From Actinomycetospora termitidis (GTDB lineage Bacteria; Actinomycetota; Actinomycetes; Mycobacteriales; Pseudonocardiaceae), in assembly GCF_030286555.1 (NCBI RefSeq), contig NZ_JASVWF010000001.1:744001-808000 (forward strand): a stretch of DNA of 64,000 bases, in the 5' to 3' direction. The translations under genes were made by a program, and so were the position numbers. Under the pieces are notes generated by a model. That model ran no database searches. It had not been told where the DNA came from and worked only from the letters and a program-made list of their open reading frames with translations. Of this stretch, positions 49,574 through 58,856 are shown piece after piece. Each line of letters begins with the position of its first letter. The stretch's first letter is position 1.

Positions 49574-51115
49574 GTGGCCGGCTGGGGGTACGACGTCGTG
49601 GGCGCGCTCGACGCGACACCCGGCACCGAGGAGCTCCGGGCGGTGGCGGCGCGGGTGGACCGGGTCGACACCGGCGCGCTCGCCGATCTCGCCCGTCGCT
49701 ACGCCTCGCTGGCCGACGGGATGGAGAGCTCCGTGCGGGCGGTCGCGGGCCGTGGGGACGGGGTGGCCGAGGCGTGGCAGGGCCCGGGCGCCGACGCGTT
49801 CGCCCGGTACACCGCCGACTTCGCCCGCGCGGGCAGCGGCACCGGTGACGCCACCCGCCGCATCCAGGGCGAGCTCGCCGACCTCGGCCGCACCCTCGCG
49901 GGGCTGCGCGAGGAGGTCGCGGGGCACGTGTCGGACGCGCTCGACCTCGCGGCGGCCCGCCCCGAGCAGGTCCGCAGCGCCGTCGCCGCCCCCACCGCCC
50001 GGGCGCAGGAGGCCCTGGAACGGGCCGAGGTGGAGGTCGCCGAGTGCGCCCGCCGACTCCGTGGCATCGCCGACGGCGCCACCGGGTTCTCCCGTCTGCG
50101 CTCCCCGGACGCGGGGGTGATGTCGGCGTCGTCCGGTGCCGGCGCCCGCTGGACCGACCGGCAGGGCGCCACCATCGGCGCCGACGAACCCGTCCGGGCC
50201 GCTCGCATCCTCGACGGCGGGTCGGACGACTCCGGGGGCTCGGACGACGGCGGGTCCGGTGACGGCCGGGGTTCGCGCGCCGACGCGGCCGACCCCGGCA
50301 ACGGGGGCCGCTACGACACCGACTCCGATGCGGGCGGCGGGGACGACTCCTCGGATTCCGATTCCGGTGGAAGCGGTTCTGGGGCGGGTGGTGGCTTGGA
50401 GGGCGCGGACGCGGCGGACGCCTCGAATTCCGATTCCGGTGGAAGCGGTTCCGGGGCGGGTGGTGGCTCTGAGGGCGCGGGTGGCAGGGGCGACTCGGAT
50501 TCCGATTCCGGTGGAAGCGGTTCCGGGGCGGGTGGTGGCTCGGAGGACGCGGGTGCGGGGGACGGTTCGGATTCCGATTCCGGTGGAAGCGGTTCTGGGA
50601 CGGGTGGTGGCTCGGAGGGCGCGGGCGCGGGGGACGGCTCGGATTCCGATTCCGCTGGAAGCGGTTCTGGCCCGGACGCCGCCGCGAAGGACGACGGCGG
50701 CGCCGCCGAGAACGGCGACGACGGCAGCACCACCGGCACCGCCCCGTCGTCGGGACGGGGTGGCGTCCAGGACTGGATCCGCGAGGCGACCGCGATCCTC
50801 GCCGAGAACGGCGTCGACCCCGACAAGATGAAGGCCGACGACATCGCGACGATCATCGAGCACGAGTCCGGGGGCGACCCGGACGCGGTGAACGACTGGG
50901 ACTCGAACGCCGACAAGGGCACGCCGTCGAAGGGCCTGATGCAGACGATCGGCCCGACGTTCGAGGCGAACAAGCTGCCGGGCCACGGGAACATCACCGA
51001 TCCGGTCGACAACATCATCGCCGCGGTGCGCTACGCCATCAAGCGGTACGGATCGGTCGGCGAGGTCCCCGGGGTGGAGGCGGTCGCGCGCGGGGACTCG
51101 TACGTGGGGTACTGA
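49574..51115 (+). CDS. WXG-like/Ser-Asp-Gly repeat/transglycosylase fusion protein
   Basis: 513 aa, GTG start. N-terminal helical hairpin of about 190 residues with AEAWQGPGADAFARYTADF, a W-x-G turn as in WXG100-type secreted proteins. A disordered Asp/Ser/Gly region then contains 4.4 tandem 24-residue units (DSDSGGSGSGAGGGSEGAG...). The C-terminal SLT transglycosylase domain has the catalytic glutamate in IATIIEHESGGDPDAV, followed by GTPSKGLMQTIGPTF. It would reach the wall through a type VII-like route and cleave peptidoglycan there. The SLT domain is close to that of the protein at 1875-2774. Repeat DNA uses GATTCC codons unlike neighbours. Confidence 0.8.
   Translation: MAGWGYDVVGALDATPGTEELRAVAARVDRVDTGALADLARRYASLADGMESSVRAVAGRGDGVAEAWQGPGADAFARYTADFARAGSGTGDATRRIQGELADLGRTLAGLREEVAGHVSDALDLAAARPEQVRSAVAAPTARAQEALERAEVEVAECARRLRGIADGATGFSRLRSPDAGVMSASSGAGARWTDRQGATIGADEPVRAARILDGGSDDSGGSDDGGSGDGRGSRADAADPGNGGRYDTDSDAGGGDDSSDSDSGGSGSGAGGGLEGADAADASNSDSGGSGSGAGGGSEGAGGRGDSDSDSGGSGSGAGGGSEDAGAGDGSDSDSGGSGSGTGGGSEGAGAGDGSDSDSAGSGSGPDAAAKDDGGAAENGDDGSTTGTAPSSGRGGVQDWIREATAILAENGVDPDKMKADDIATIIEHESGGDPDAVNDWDSNADKGTPSKGLMQTIGPTFEANKLPGHGNITDPVDNIIAAVRYAIKRYGSVGEVPGVEAVARGDSYVGY
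50354..50671 (+). repeat. 72-bp coding tandem repeat (4.4 units)
   Basis: Units start at 50354, 50426, 50498, 50570 and a partial one at 50642, each opening with (G/A)ATTCCGATTCCGGTGGAAG. They are in frame and encode 24-residue Ser/Asp/Gly units. Third-position A/T (GAT, TCC, GGT, GGA, TCT) is much more frequent than in flanking coding DNA. The units differ by a few substitutions, so the array is not freshly expanded. Confidence 0.92.
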
Positions 51116-51122
51116 TGGCGGC

Positions 51123-52298
51123 GTGACCACGATGCGCCGCCCGTCCGCCCGCGCCCAGGTCCCGCCGTTCCACGTGATGGACGTGTGGGCGGCCGCGACG
51201 GAGCGGGCCCGCACCCACGGCGACCTGGTCAACCTCTCGGCGGGGCAGCCGTCGACCCCCGCTCCGGTCGACGTGCGCCGGGCCGCGAACGACGCCCTGG
51301 AGAACCACATCCTCGGCTACTCGGGCTCGCTCGGGATCCCGGAGCTGCGTGAGGCCATCGCGGCGCACCACCGCCGTCGCTACGGCGACGAGGCGGTCAC
51401 GGCCGACGACGTCGTCGTCACCACCGGGGGCTCGGGCGGGTTCCTGCTCGGCTTCATGGCCGCGTTCGACCCCGGCGACACCGTGGTCCTCGCCCGCCCC
51501 GGCTACCCCTGCTACCGCAACATCCTGGCGAGCCTGGGCTGCGACGTCGTCGAGCTGTCCTGCGGCGAGGAGACCCGGTTCCAGCCGAGCGTCGCCATGC
51601 TGGACGCGCTCGACGAGCCGCCGGCCGGGCTGATCGTCGCGAGCCCCGCCAACCCGACCGGCAGCGTCATCGAGCCCGACGAGCTCGCCGCCCTCGCGCG
51701 CTGGTGCGACGAGCACGGCACGCAGCTGATCAGCGACGAGATCTACCACGGCATCGAGTACGGGACCGGCCCCGCGACGGCGTCCGCGTGGAGCACCAGC
51801 CACGAGGCGGTCGTCGTCACCAGCTTCTCGAAGTACTGGTCCATGACGGGGTGGCGGCTGGGCTGGTTGCTCGTGCCCGAGCGGCTGCGACGGGCCGTCG
51901 ACGTGATCTCGGGGAACTTCACCGTCTGCGCGCCGGTGCCGGCGCAACTCGCAGCGCTCGGCGCCTTCACGGACGCGTCCTACGCCGAGGCGGACGCCCA
52001 CGTCGAGCGCTACGCGATCAACCGGCAGCTGCTGCTCGAGGGGCTGCCGCGGATCGGCATCACGCGGCTCGCCCCGGCCGACGGCGCGTTCTACGTCTAC
52101 GCCGACGTCGGCCACCTGACCGACGACACCCTCGCCTTCGGGCAGCGCATCCTCGCCGAGACGGGGGTGGCGGTGGCCCCGGGGATCGACTTCGACCCGG
52201 TCGAGGGGCACACCTGGATCCGGCTCTCGTTCGCGGGTTCCACCGACGCCGTCCGCGAGGCCCTCGACCGGCTCGGCGGCTGGATCCCGACCCTCTAG
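51123..52298 (+). CDS. Class I/II PLP-dependent aminotransferase
   Basis: 391 aa, GTG start. Fold-type I aminotransferase of the aspartate/aromatic group: NLSAGQPSTPAPVDVRRAA, ILGYSGSLGIPELREAI, VVTTGGSGGFLLGF, ASPANPTGSVI, LISDEIYHGIEYG, and the PLP lysine in SFSKYWSMTGWRLGW. The arginine of WIRLSFAG binds the substrate carboxylate. It resembles Rv0337c-type aminotransferases, which in mycobacteria sit next to the EtfD gene, though here they are 40 kb apart. The amino-acid substrate is not determined. Confidence 0.92.
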   Translation: MTTMRRPSARAQVPPFHVMDVWAAATERARTHGDLVNLSAGQPSTPAPVDVRRAANDALENHILGYSGSLGIPELREAIAAHHRRRYGDEAVTADDVVVTTGGSGGFLLGFMAAFDPGDTVVLARPGYPCYRNILASLGCDVVELSCGEETRFQPSVAMLDALDEPPAGLIVASPANPTGSVIEPDELAALARWCDEHGTQLISDEIYHGIEYGTGPATASAWSTSHEAVVVTSFSKYWSMTGWRLGWLLVPERLRRAVDVISGNFTVCAPVPAQLAALGAFTDASYAEADAHVERYAINRQLLLEGLPRIGITRLAPADGAFYVYADVGHLTDDTLAFGQRILAETGVAVAPGIDFDPVEGHTWIRLSFAGSTDAVREALDRLGGWIPTL

Positions 52299-52330
52299 GA
52301 CATTCCCGACGACGCCCGTACGCTGCGGCG

Positions 52331-53092
52331 ATGCAGGAGCCCGACGAGCCGCGGGTCGAGGCCTGGGAGCGCCGCACCGACGTGCCGCTGACGATCGTCG
52401 GGCTCGCCTACCTCGTGGTCTACGCGGTGCAGGTCCTCGCCTTCCGCGGCAGTGACCCCGGATGGTTCGCCCTGGACGTCGTGCTCTGGGTGATCTGGGG
52501 CGTGTTCGTGGTCGACTTCGTCGGCCGGCTGGTCCTGGCCCGGCGGAAGTGGCGATTCATCGGCCGTCACCCGTTCGACCTGCTCGTCGTGGCCGCGCCG
52601 TTCTTCCGCTTCCTGCGGCTGCTGCGCCTGGTCGCGGTGGTCTCCTCGCTGGCGCGGGTGCTGCGCGACGACTTCCGGGGCCGGGTCGGGAGCTACCTCC
52701 TCGTGTCGGTGTCGCTCATCGGCTTCGTCGCGGCCCTGGCCGTCTACGAGGTGGAGCGGGACGCACCGGAGGCGTCGATCACCAGCTTCGGCGAGGCCGT
52801 CTGGTGGGTCCTGACGACGATCACGACGGTCGGCTACGGCGACCGGTACCCCGTCACGACCGAGGGCCGCTTCGTCGCCGCGGGACTGATGCTCGGCGGG
52901 ATCGCGATCCTCGGCACGGTGACGGCGGCGATCGCGACGTGGTTCCTCGAGCAGGTCGGCGCCCGCGACGCCTCCGAGGCCCTGCACCCGGCCGGACCGA
53001 CCGAGACGGAGCTGCTGATCGCCGAGGTCCGGGCGCTGCGGGCGCGGATCGACGAGCTCGATACCCGCCCGCACGCCGGCGCTCCCGACTAG
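52331..53092 (+). CDS. Voltage-gated-type potassium channel subunit
   Basis: 253 aa from ATG 52331 (6 nt after TACGCT). Six-helix layout: PLTIVGLAYLVVYAVQVLAF, FALDVVLWVIWGVFVVDFVGRL, HPFDLLVVAAPFF, RLLRLVAVVSSLARVL, YLLVSVSLIGFVAALAVY. The pore helix and filter WWVLTTITTVGYGDRYPVT (TVGYGD, K+-selective) are followed by the last helix LMLGGIAILGTVTAAIATWFLEQ. The S4-like helix has few regularly spaced arginines, so voltage sensing is uncertain. The C-terminus is a short coiled coil. Its stop shares CTAG with convergent threonine aldolase. Confidence 0.92.
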   Translation: MQEPDEPRVEAWERRTDVPLTIVGLAYLVVYAVQVLAFRGSDPGWFALDVVLWVIWGVFVVDFVGRLVLARRKWRFIGRHPFDLLVVAAPFFRFLRLLRLVAVVSSLARVLRDDFRGRVGSYLLVSVSLIGFVAALAVYEVERDAPEASITSFGEAVWWVLTTITTVGYGDRYPVTTEGRFVAAGLMLGGIAILGTVTAAIATWFLEQVGARDASEALHPAGPTETELLIAEVRALRARIDELDTRPHAGAPD

Positions 53093-54084
53093 GGCACCGG
53101 CAGCCCGGCGACTCGTTCCAGCACCGTCTCGACGTCGGCCCGCGAGACGTCCCGGTGCGTCACGAACCGCACGCCCGGCCCGAACGGCACCGCCGCGACG
53201 CCGACGTCGGCGAGCTTCCCGACGACGGGTCCGGGCGCGTCCGTCGTCACGAGCACGATGTTCGTGTCCGGCGTCGACACCGGCCACCCCTGCTCCCGCA
53301 GGCCGTCCGCGAGCAGCGTCGCGTGCTCGTGGTCGGCGGCCAGGTCGGCGATCTGCTCCAGGGCGACGAGCCCCGCCGCCCCGACCACGCCGCCCTGCCG
53401 GATGCCGCCGCCGAGCATCTTGCGCAGCCGCCACGCCGCGGACACGAACTCCGCCGAGCCGGCCACCACCGAGCCCATCGGTGCGCCGAGCCCCTTCGAC
53501 AGGCAGACCGACACGGTGTCCACGCCGGCGACGAGCGACGCGACCGGCACGTCGAGCGCCACCGCCGCGTGCCACACGCGTGCCCCGTCGAGGTGCACCC
53601 GCAGCCCCGCCGAGCGGGCCGCCTCGACCAGCGCGGTGTGCTCCCCGACCGGGGTCACCGCACCGCCCCCGGCGTTGTGCGTGTTCTCCAGGCACAGCAG
53701 CCGCGAGCGCAGCCCGAAGTAGGGCGACGCCCCGCCCGCGGAGCGCAGCACGTCCGCGGGTTCGGGCCGCACCGGCAGCGGCGTCGGCAGGCCACCCGCG
53801 AGCCAGGCCGACGTCCCCAGCTCGGCCTCCAGCACGTGCGCCCCGGCCGGCGCGAGGAACCGGTCACCGCGCTCGAGGTGGTACATCAGCGCGATGGCGT
53901 TGGCCATGCAACCGGTCGGGGTCCACAGCGCCGCCTCGACGCCGAGCAGGTCCGCCACGCGGGACTGCAGCGCGGCCAGGGTCGGGTCGCCGTCGAGGAC
54001 GTCGTCGCCCACCGGAGCTGAGGCCATCGCCTCGCGCATCGCGTCGGAAGGCTTCGTCACGGTGTCGGAGCGCAGATCGAGCAC
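53089..54084 (-). CDS. ltaE: Low-specificity threonine aldolase
   Basis: 331 aa. PLP enzyme splitting L-threonine/allo-threonine to glycine and acetaldehyde. It has LDLRSDTVTKPSDAMREAM at the N-terminus, GDPTLAALQSRVADLLG, LWTPTGCMANAIAL, CLENTHNAGGGAVTP, LRVHLDGARVWHAAVAL, and the PLP lysine in VSVCLSKGLGAPMGSVVAG. The GTG start lies only 17 bp from the divergent purB start, so the two promoters overlap. The stop overlaps the channel stop within CTAG. Confidence 0.93.
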   Translation of the reverse strand: MLDLRSDTVTKPSDAMREAMASAPVGDDVLDGDPTLAALQSRVADLLGVEAALWTPTGCMANAIALMYHLERGDRFLAPAGAHVLEAELGTSAWLAGGLPTPLPVRPEPADVLRSAGGASPYFGLRSRLLCLENTHNAGGGAVTPVGEHTALVEAARSAGLRVHLDGARVWHAAVALDVPVASLVAGVDTVSVCLSKGLGAPMGSVVAGSAEFVSAAWRLRKMLGGGIRQGGVVGAAGLVALEQIADLAADHEHATLLADGLREQGWPVSTPDTNIVLVTTDAPGPVVGKLADVGVAAVPFGPGVRFVTHRDVSRADVETVLERVAGLPVP

Positions 54085-54101
54085 GCTTCTATCGTGGTCC
54101 C
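54085..54101. promoter_or_regulatory. 17-bp bidirectional start region between ltaE and purB
   Basis: TATCGT (54090-54095, plus) is 6 nt before the purB GTG. On the other strand CACGAT (54097-54092) is 6 nt before the ltaE GTG. The two -10 elements overlap, so both messages would be leaderless and polymerases should exclude each other. Confidence 0.5.
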
Positions 54102-55520
54102 GTGATCCCGAACGTGCTCGCCGCCCGCTACGCCTCGCCCGCCCTGCGCGACCTGTGGTCGCCCGAGCGCAAGGTCGTCCTCGAGCGCGAGCTGTGGCTG
54201 GCGGTGCTCACGGCGCAGCGGGACCTGGGGATCGACGTGCCGGACGGGGTGCTGGAGGACTACCGCCGGGTGATCGACACGGTCGACCTCGACTCCATCG
54301 CCGCCCGCGAGCGCACCACCCGCCACGACGTGAAGGCCCGCATCGAGGAGTTCGACGACCTCGCGGGCCACCAGCACGTGCACAAGGGCATGACGAGCCG
54401 CGACCTCACCGAGAACGTCGAGCAGCTGCAGGTCCGGGACTCGCTCCGCCTGGTGGCGGACAAGACGGTCGCGGTGCTCGCGCGCCTGGCCCGTCGCGCC
54501 ACCGAGTACTCGGACACGGTCATGGCGGGTCGCAGCCACAACGTCGCCGCGCAGGCCACGACCCTGGGCAAGCGGTTCGCCAGCGCCGCCGACGAGACCC
54601 TGGTCGCCCACCGGCGCCTCGTCGAGCTGATCGCCCGCTACCCGCTGCGCGGGATCAAGGGCCCGGTCGGCACCGCCCAGGACATGCTCGGCCTGCTCGA
54701 CGGCGACGCGACCAAGCTCTCCGAGCTCGAGCGGCGCACCGCCGAGCACCTCGGGTTCGCCGAGGTCCTCACCAGCGTCGGCCAGGTCTATCCGCGATCC
54801 CTCGACCACGACGTGCTCTCGGCGCTCGTCCAGCTCGCCGCCGGGCCGTCGTCGCTCGCCACGACGATCCGGTTGATGGCCGGGCAGGAGCTCGTCACCG
54901 AGGGGTTCCAGGCCGGGCAGGTCGGCTCCAGCGCGATGCCGCACAAGATGAACACCCGCTCCTGCGAGCGGATCAACGGCTTCGCCATCGTGCTGCGCGG
55001 CAACGCGTCGATGGTCGCCGAGCTCGCCGGCCACCAGTGGAACGAGGGCGACGTCTCGGACTCGGTGGTCCGCCGCGTGGCCCTGCCGGACGCCTTCTTC
55101 GCGATCGACGGCCTGCTCGAGACCTTCCTGACGGTGCTCGACGAGTTCGGCGCCTACCCCGCCGTGATCTCCCGCGAGCTCGACCGCTACCTGCCCTTCC
55201 TCGGGACGACGGCCGTGCTCATGGCGGCGGTCCGCGCCGGCGTCGGCCGCGAGACCGGCCACGAGATCATCGGCGAGCACGCCCGCGCGGTGGCCCTGGA
55301 CATGCGGGAGAAGGGCATCGAGCGCAACGATCTGCTCGCCCGGCTCGCCGGTGACTCCCGGCTCGGTGTGTCCGAGACCGACCTCGACGCCGCCGTCGCC
55401 GACCCGGCCGCGTTCGTCGGGGCCGCCGGCGCGCAGGTCGCCGCGATCGTCGAGCAGGTCGGGCGGATCGTGGCCGACGCCCCCGAGGCGGCGGCGTACA
55501 CCCCGGGCCGCATCCTCTAG
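54102..55520 (+). CDS. purB: Adenylosuccinate lyase
   Basis: 472 aa from GTG 54102. It acts twice in purine synthesis (SAICAR to AICAR; adenylosuccinate to AMP). Fumarase/aspartase superfamily: [32 protein letters not shown] with a catalytic histidine, the signature loop [17 protein letters not shown], and [15 protein letters not shown]. The purC promoter hexamer TAGCGT begins with this gene's own stop codon. Confidence 0.97.
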   Translation: MIPNVLAARYASPALRDLWSPERKVVLERELWLAVLTAQRDLGIDVPDGVLEDYRRVIDTVDLDSIAARERTTRHDVKARIEEFDDLAGHQHVHKGMTSRDLTENVEQLQVRDSLRLVADKTVAVLARLARRATEYSDTVMAGRSHNVAAQATTLGKRFASAADETLVAHRRLVELIARYPLRGIKGPVGTAQDMLGLLDGDATKLSELERRTAEHLGFAEVLTSVGQVYPRSLDHDVLSALVQLAAGPSSLATTIRLMAGQELVTEGFQAGQVGSSAMPHKMNTRSCERINGFAIVLRGNASMVAELAGHQWNEGDVSDSVVRRVALPDAFFAIDGLLETFLTVLDEFGAYPAVISRELDRYLPFLGTTAVLMAAVRAGVGRETGHEIIGEHARAVALDMREKGIERNDLLARLAGDSRLGVSETDLDAAVADPAAFVGAAGAQVAAIVEQVGRIVADAPEAAAYTPGRIL

Positions 55521-55531
55521 CGTTGCCGCCC

Positions 55532-56431
55532 GTGGTGAGCCTGGCCGACTACCCGCACCTGGCGTCCGGGAAGGTCCGCGACCTGTACGCGGTCGACGAC
55601 GAGACGTTGCTGCTGGTCGCCTCCGACCGGATCTCGGCCTTCGACCACGTGCTCGACACCCCGATCCCGGACAAGGGACGGGTCCTGACGGCGTTGTCGG
55701 TCTTCTGGTTCGGGCTGCTCGGCGGCCCCGACGCCGCGACCCCGCCGGTGGCCCACCACCTGGTCGCCGCGCGGGACGAGCGCATCCCCGAGGAGGTCCG
55801 CGGGCGGGCCCTGCTGGTGCGCCGCCTGGAGATGGTTCCCGTCGAGTGCGTGGCCCGCGGCTACCTCGCCGGGTCGGGCACGGTCGACTACCGGGCGACC
55901 GGCGCCGTGTGCGGGGTCGAGCTGCCGGACGGGCTCACCGAGGCCTCGATGCTGCCCCGCCCGATCTTCACCCCGGCGACGAAGGCCGCGGTCGGCGAGC
56001 ACGACGAGAACGTCAGCTTCGAGTTCGTGGCCGAGCAGGTCGGGCGGGAGCTGGCCGGGGCCCTGCGGGACGCGACGCTGGCCGTCTACGCGCGGGGGTC
56101 GGCCTACGCGGCCAGCCGGGGGATCATCCTCGCCGACACCAAGCTGGAGTTCGGTCGCGACGGCTCCGGGGCGCTGGTGCTCGGCGACGAGGTGCTCACC
56201 CCCGACTCGTCGCGGTTCTGGCCCGCCGACTCCTACGCACCCGGCCACCCGCAGCCCAGCTTCGACAAGCAGTACGTCCGCGACTGGCTGACCTCCGCCG
56301 AGTCCGGCTGGGACCGGCACTCCGGCGAGGCCCCGCCCCCGCTGCCGGAGAAGGTCGTCGAGGCCACCCGCGACCGCTACGTCGAGGCGTACACCCGCAT
56401 CACCGGTCAGCAGTGGCCCCCCGCTCTTTGA
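55532..56431 (+). CDS. purC: SAICAR synthetase
   Basis: 299 aa from GTG 55532, 8 nt after TAGCGT (55518-55523). A TTG at 55523 could extend it by 3 codons. It joins CAIR and aspartate with ATP. It has [31 protein letters not shown] at the N-terminus, [63 protein letters not shown] and [11 protein letters not shown]. It is full length and directly follows purB. Confidence 0.96.
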   Translation: MVSLADYPHLASGKVRDLYAVDDETLLLVASDRISAFDHVLDTPIPDKGRVLTALSVFWFGLLGGPDAATPPVAHHLVAARDERIPEEVRGRALLVRRLEMVPVECVARGYLAGSGTVDYRATGAVCGVELPDGLTEASMLPRPIFTPATKAAVGEHDENVSFEFVAEQVGRELAGALRDATLAVYARGSAYAASRGIILADTKLEFGRDGSGALVLGDEVLTPDSSRFWPADSYAPGHPQPSFDKQYVRDWLTSAESGWDRHSGEAPPPLPEKVVEATRDRYVEAYTRITGQQWPPAL

Positions 56432-56486
56432 CGCGGCTGCACACGGAGTTCACCTGCCGACAACGTCGGTGGGGCTTGATGGTCTG

Positions 56487-57215
56487 GTGCGACTCCTCGT
56501 GTCGGTCACCGGCCTCGCCCCCGGCGCCCCGCTCGGCTCGGCGGTGGCCCTCTGCGACGCCCTCGACGAGCGCCGGATCCCGCTGACCCTGCTGCTCGGG
56601 CCCCGCCCGCACCCCGAGGTCACCGCCTTCGCCGCGGCCCGCCGTCGCGCCGGCGACGCGGTCCTGCTGCACGGCTTCCGGTCCGTGCACGACCCCCTGA
56701 TCCCCCGTCGCTCCGCTCGCCCCGGCGTCCGCCCCTACCGCCGTCTCCCCGTCCTCGAGGCCCGGCTGCGTCTCGCCGGGGCGTCCCGCTCCGCCGAGGC
56801 GCTCGGCCTCGCCGTCGACGGGTTCGCCGCCCCCGGCTGGGCGGCCTCGGCCGGGACCCGCCGGGCGCTCGCCGAGGCGGGCCTGGACCTGCTCCTCGAC
56901 GACGCCGGCGTGCACCGCCTCGGCCCCGGCGGGGTCCCGACGGCCGGTGTGGCCGGTCCCGTCGTCGATCCCGGCCGCCCCGGACGCGCCCCGCTGCGGA
57001 CGCGACTGACCCGCACCCGACGTCCGGACGTCGCAGCGGCGCTGACCCACCTGACGGTCGACCTGTCCGCGCCGGTCGGCCCCCTCCTGCACGCCGTCGA
57101 CGCGACCCTGGCCGAGGGCGCGCTGCCCACCGCCGCCACGGACCTCGTCGGGAAGCGCCGCCGCCGGACCGCCGACGGCTCGGTCGACCCCGAGCTCTGG
57201 TCGACGACCGCGTAG
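56487..57215 (+). CDS. DUF2334/polysaccharide-deacetylase-like protein
   Basis: 242 aa from GTG 56487 (CTTGAT 6 nt upstream), or 248 aa from GTG 56469. The TIM-barrel-like pattern LLVSVTGLAPGAPLGSAVALCDALDERRIPLTLLL, then GDAVLLHGFRSVHDPL with an active-site-like histidine, resembles DUF2334 carbohydrate-esterase-like proteins found beside purB/purC in actinobacteria. The usual catalytic Asp of the DDG type is not obvious and the C-terminus is short, so activity is uncertain. It is convergent with the MBL-fold gene (4 nt apart). Confidence 0.7.
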   Translation: MRLLVSVTGLAPGAPLGSAVALCDALDERRIPLTLLLGPRPHPEVTAFAAARRRAGDAVLLHGFRSVHDPLIPRRSARPGVRPYRRLPVLEARLRLAGASRSAEALGLAVDGFAAPGWAASAGTRRALAEAGLDLLLDDAGVHRLGPGGVPTAGVAGPVVDPGRPGRAPLRTRLTRTRRPDVAAALTHLTVDLSAPVGPLLHAVDATLAEGALPTAATDLVGKRRRRTADGSVDPELWSTTA

Positions 57216-57219
57216 CGCC

Positions 57220-57882
57220 CTACCGGACCGCCGTCACCTGCCCGCGCGGCAGGACCCGCACGTCGGTGGCCTCCGGGGAGAGCGAGTCGAACAGGCCGTA
57301 GTGCAGGTCGGGGTTGGCCAGCACGGCCTCGTGGATCGGCACCGCGATCGGCGGGGCGACGGCGCGAAGGTAGTCCACGGCCTCGGAGACCTTGAGCCAC
57401 GGCGCGCCGGTCGGCAGGAGCAGCACGTCGACGCCCGCCGGAGCCGGCACGTACGCGTCCCCGGGGTGCATCACGGTGCCGCCCTCCGCCCGCAGGACGT
57501 AGCCGTTGTTCGCGATCACCGGGAGGTCCGGGTGGATCACCGCGTGCTCGCCGCGCTCCGCGCCCACCACCTCCACCTGCGTGCCCTTCACGGTGAACTC
57601 CTCGCCCGGCTCGTGGCGCGTGTGTGCGATGCCCTTCTCCCGCAGCACGTCGGCCGTGCCGGGATCGACGACGAGCTCGGCGTCCGGGTTCTGGTCGAGC
57701 AGCGCGGGCAGCTTCTCGACGTCGAGGTGGTCGAAGTGCTGGTGCGTGACCAGGATCGCGTCGAGGCCCTCCAGGGTCTGCCAGCTCTCGGAGAACACGC
57801 CGGGGTCGAGCAGGACACGGGCGGAGCCGGTGTCGACGACGACGCACGCGTGGCCGAGATGGACGAGTTCGGTGGCGCTCAC
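57220..57882 (-). CDS. Metallo-beta-lactamase-fold hydrolase
   Basis: 220 aa from GTG 57882 ([16 protein letters not shown]). UlaG-like branch of the MBL superfamily: [15 protein letters not shown] (HxHxDH metal motif), [22 protein letters not shown] with a further histidine and aspartate, and [19 protein letters not shown] near the end. It is cytosolic. Probably a phosphodiester or lactone hydrolase, with the substrate unknown. It is divergent from purS with 51 bp between starts. Confidence 0.88.
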   Translation of the reverse strand: MSATELVHLGHACVVVDTGSARVLLDPGVFSESWQTLEGLDAILVTHQHFDHLDVEKLPALLDQNPDAELVVDPGTADVLREKGIAHTRHEPGEEFTVKGTQVEVVGAERGEHAVIHPDLPVIANNGYVLRAEGGTVMHPGDAYVPAPAGVDVLLLPTGAPWLKVSEAVDYLRAVAPPIAVPIHEAVLANPDLHYGLFDSLSPEATDVRVLPRGQVTAVR

Positions 57883-57933
57883 GACCCCGGACTTCCCCCG
57901 GGGCGGCCACCGGCAACCCGGTACGGTTGACCC

Positions 57934-58182
57934 GTGCCCCGCGTGATCGTCGACGTCCTGCCGAAAGCCGAGATCCTCGACCCGCAGGGCCAGGCCGTCG
58001 CCCGCGCGATGGGCCGGCTCGGGGTGTCCGGGGTCGCCGACGTGCGGCAGGGCAAGCACTTCGTGCTCGACGTCGACGACTCGGTGGACGACGCCGAACT
58101 GGAGCGCATCGCGGAGACGCTGCTGGCCAACCCGGTGATGGAGGAGTGGGTCGTGCGTCGGGAGAGGAACAGCCAGCCGTGA
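57934..58182 (+). CDS. purS: Phosphoribosylformylglycinamidine synthase subunit PurS
   Basis: 82 aa, GTG 6 nt after TACGGT (leaderless). Small structural subunit of the FGAR amidotransferase, bridging PurL and PurQ. It has [39 protein letters not shown] and [15 protein letters not shown], all typical. Its stop overlaps the purQ start (GTGA). Confidence 0.96.
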   Translation: MPRVIVDVLPKAEILDPQGQAVARAMGRLGVSGVADVRQGKHFVLDVDDSVDDAELERIAETLLANPVMEEWVVRRERNSQP

Positions 58183-58856
58183 GCGCGCGGATCGGGGTCA
58201 TCACGTTCCCCGGCACCCTCGACGACGTCGACGCCGCCCGCGCGGTGCGCTACGCGGGCGCCGAGGCGGTCTCCCTGTGGCACCGCGACACCGACCTGCA
58301 GGCGGTCGACGCGGTCGTCGTGCCCGGCGGGTTCTCCTACGGCGACTACCTGCGCGCCGGCGCGATCGCGGCGCGCTCGCCGGTGATGGGCCCGGTCGTC
58401 GAGGCGGCGCGGGCCGGGCTCCCCGTGCTGGGTATCTGCAACGGGTTCCAGATCCTCTGCGAGGCGGGCCTGCTGCCGGGCGCGCTCGTCCGCAACAGCG
58501 GCCTGCGGTTCATCTGCCGCGAGATCCGGCTGCGGGTGGAGGCGGACACCGCCTGGACGGCCGGCTTCGAGGTCGGGTCGGCGATCACGGTGCCGCTGAA
58601 GTCCGGCGAGGGCCGCTACGTCGCCGACGAGGCGACCCTGGACCGTCTCGAGGGCGACGGACGCGTGGTCTTCCGCTACGCCGAGCCCGCTCCGAACGGG
58701 GCGCTGCGCGACATCGCCGGCGTCTGCTCCACCGACGGCCGCGTCGTCGGGCTGATGCCGCACCCCGAGCACGCGATCGACCCGCTGACGGGGCCCGGGG
58801 CGGACGGCCTGGGCCTGTTCACCTCGGTGCTCACCCGGCTCACGGCAGCAGCGTGA
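58179..58856 (+). CDS. purQ: FGAM synthase glutaminase subunit PurQ
   Basis: 225 aa. Class I glutamine amidotransferase that supplies ammonia to PurL. It has [57 protein letters not shown] with the nucleophilic cysteine, and [11 protein letters not shown] with the catalytic His/Glu. It is coupled to purS. Its 3' end overlaps the convergent hypothetical gene by 17 nt. purL follows 850 bp downstream rather than directly. Confidence 0.97.
   Translation: MSARIGVITFPGTLDDVDAARAVRYAGAEAVSLWHRDTDLQAVDAVVVPGGFSYGDYLRAGAIAARSPVMGPVVEAARAGLPVLGICNGFQILCEAGLLPGALVRNSGLRFICREIRLRVEADTAWTAGFEVGSAITVPLKSGEGRYVADEATLDRLEGDGRVVFRYAEPAPNGALRDIAGVCSTDGRVVGLMPHPEHAIDPLTGPGADGLGLFTSVLTRLTAAA

Noticed and set aside
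50354-50671. CRISPR array
   Set aside because: The repeats are contiguous 72-bp in-frame coding units without unique spacers.
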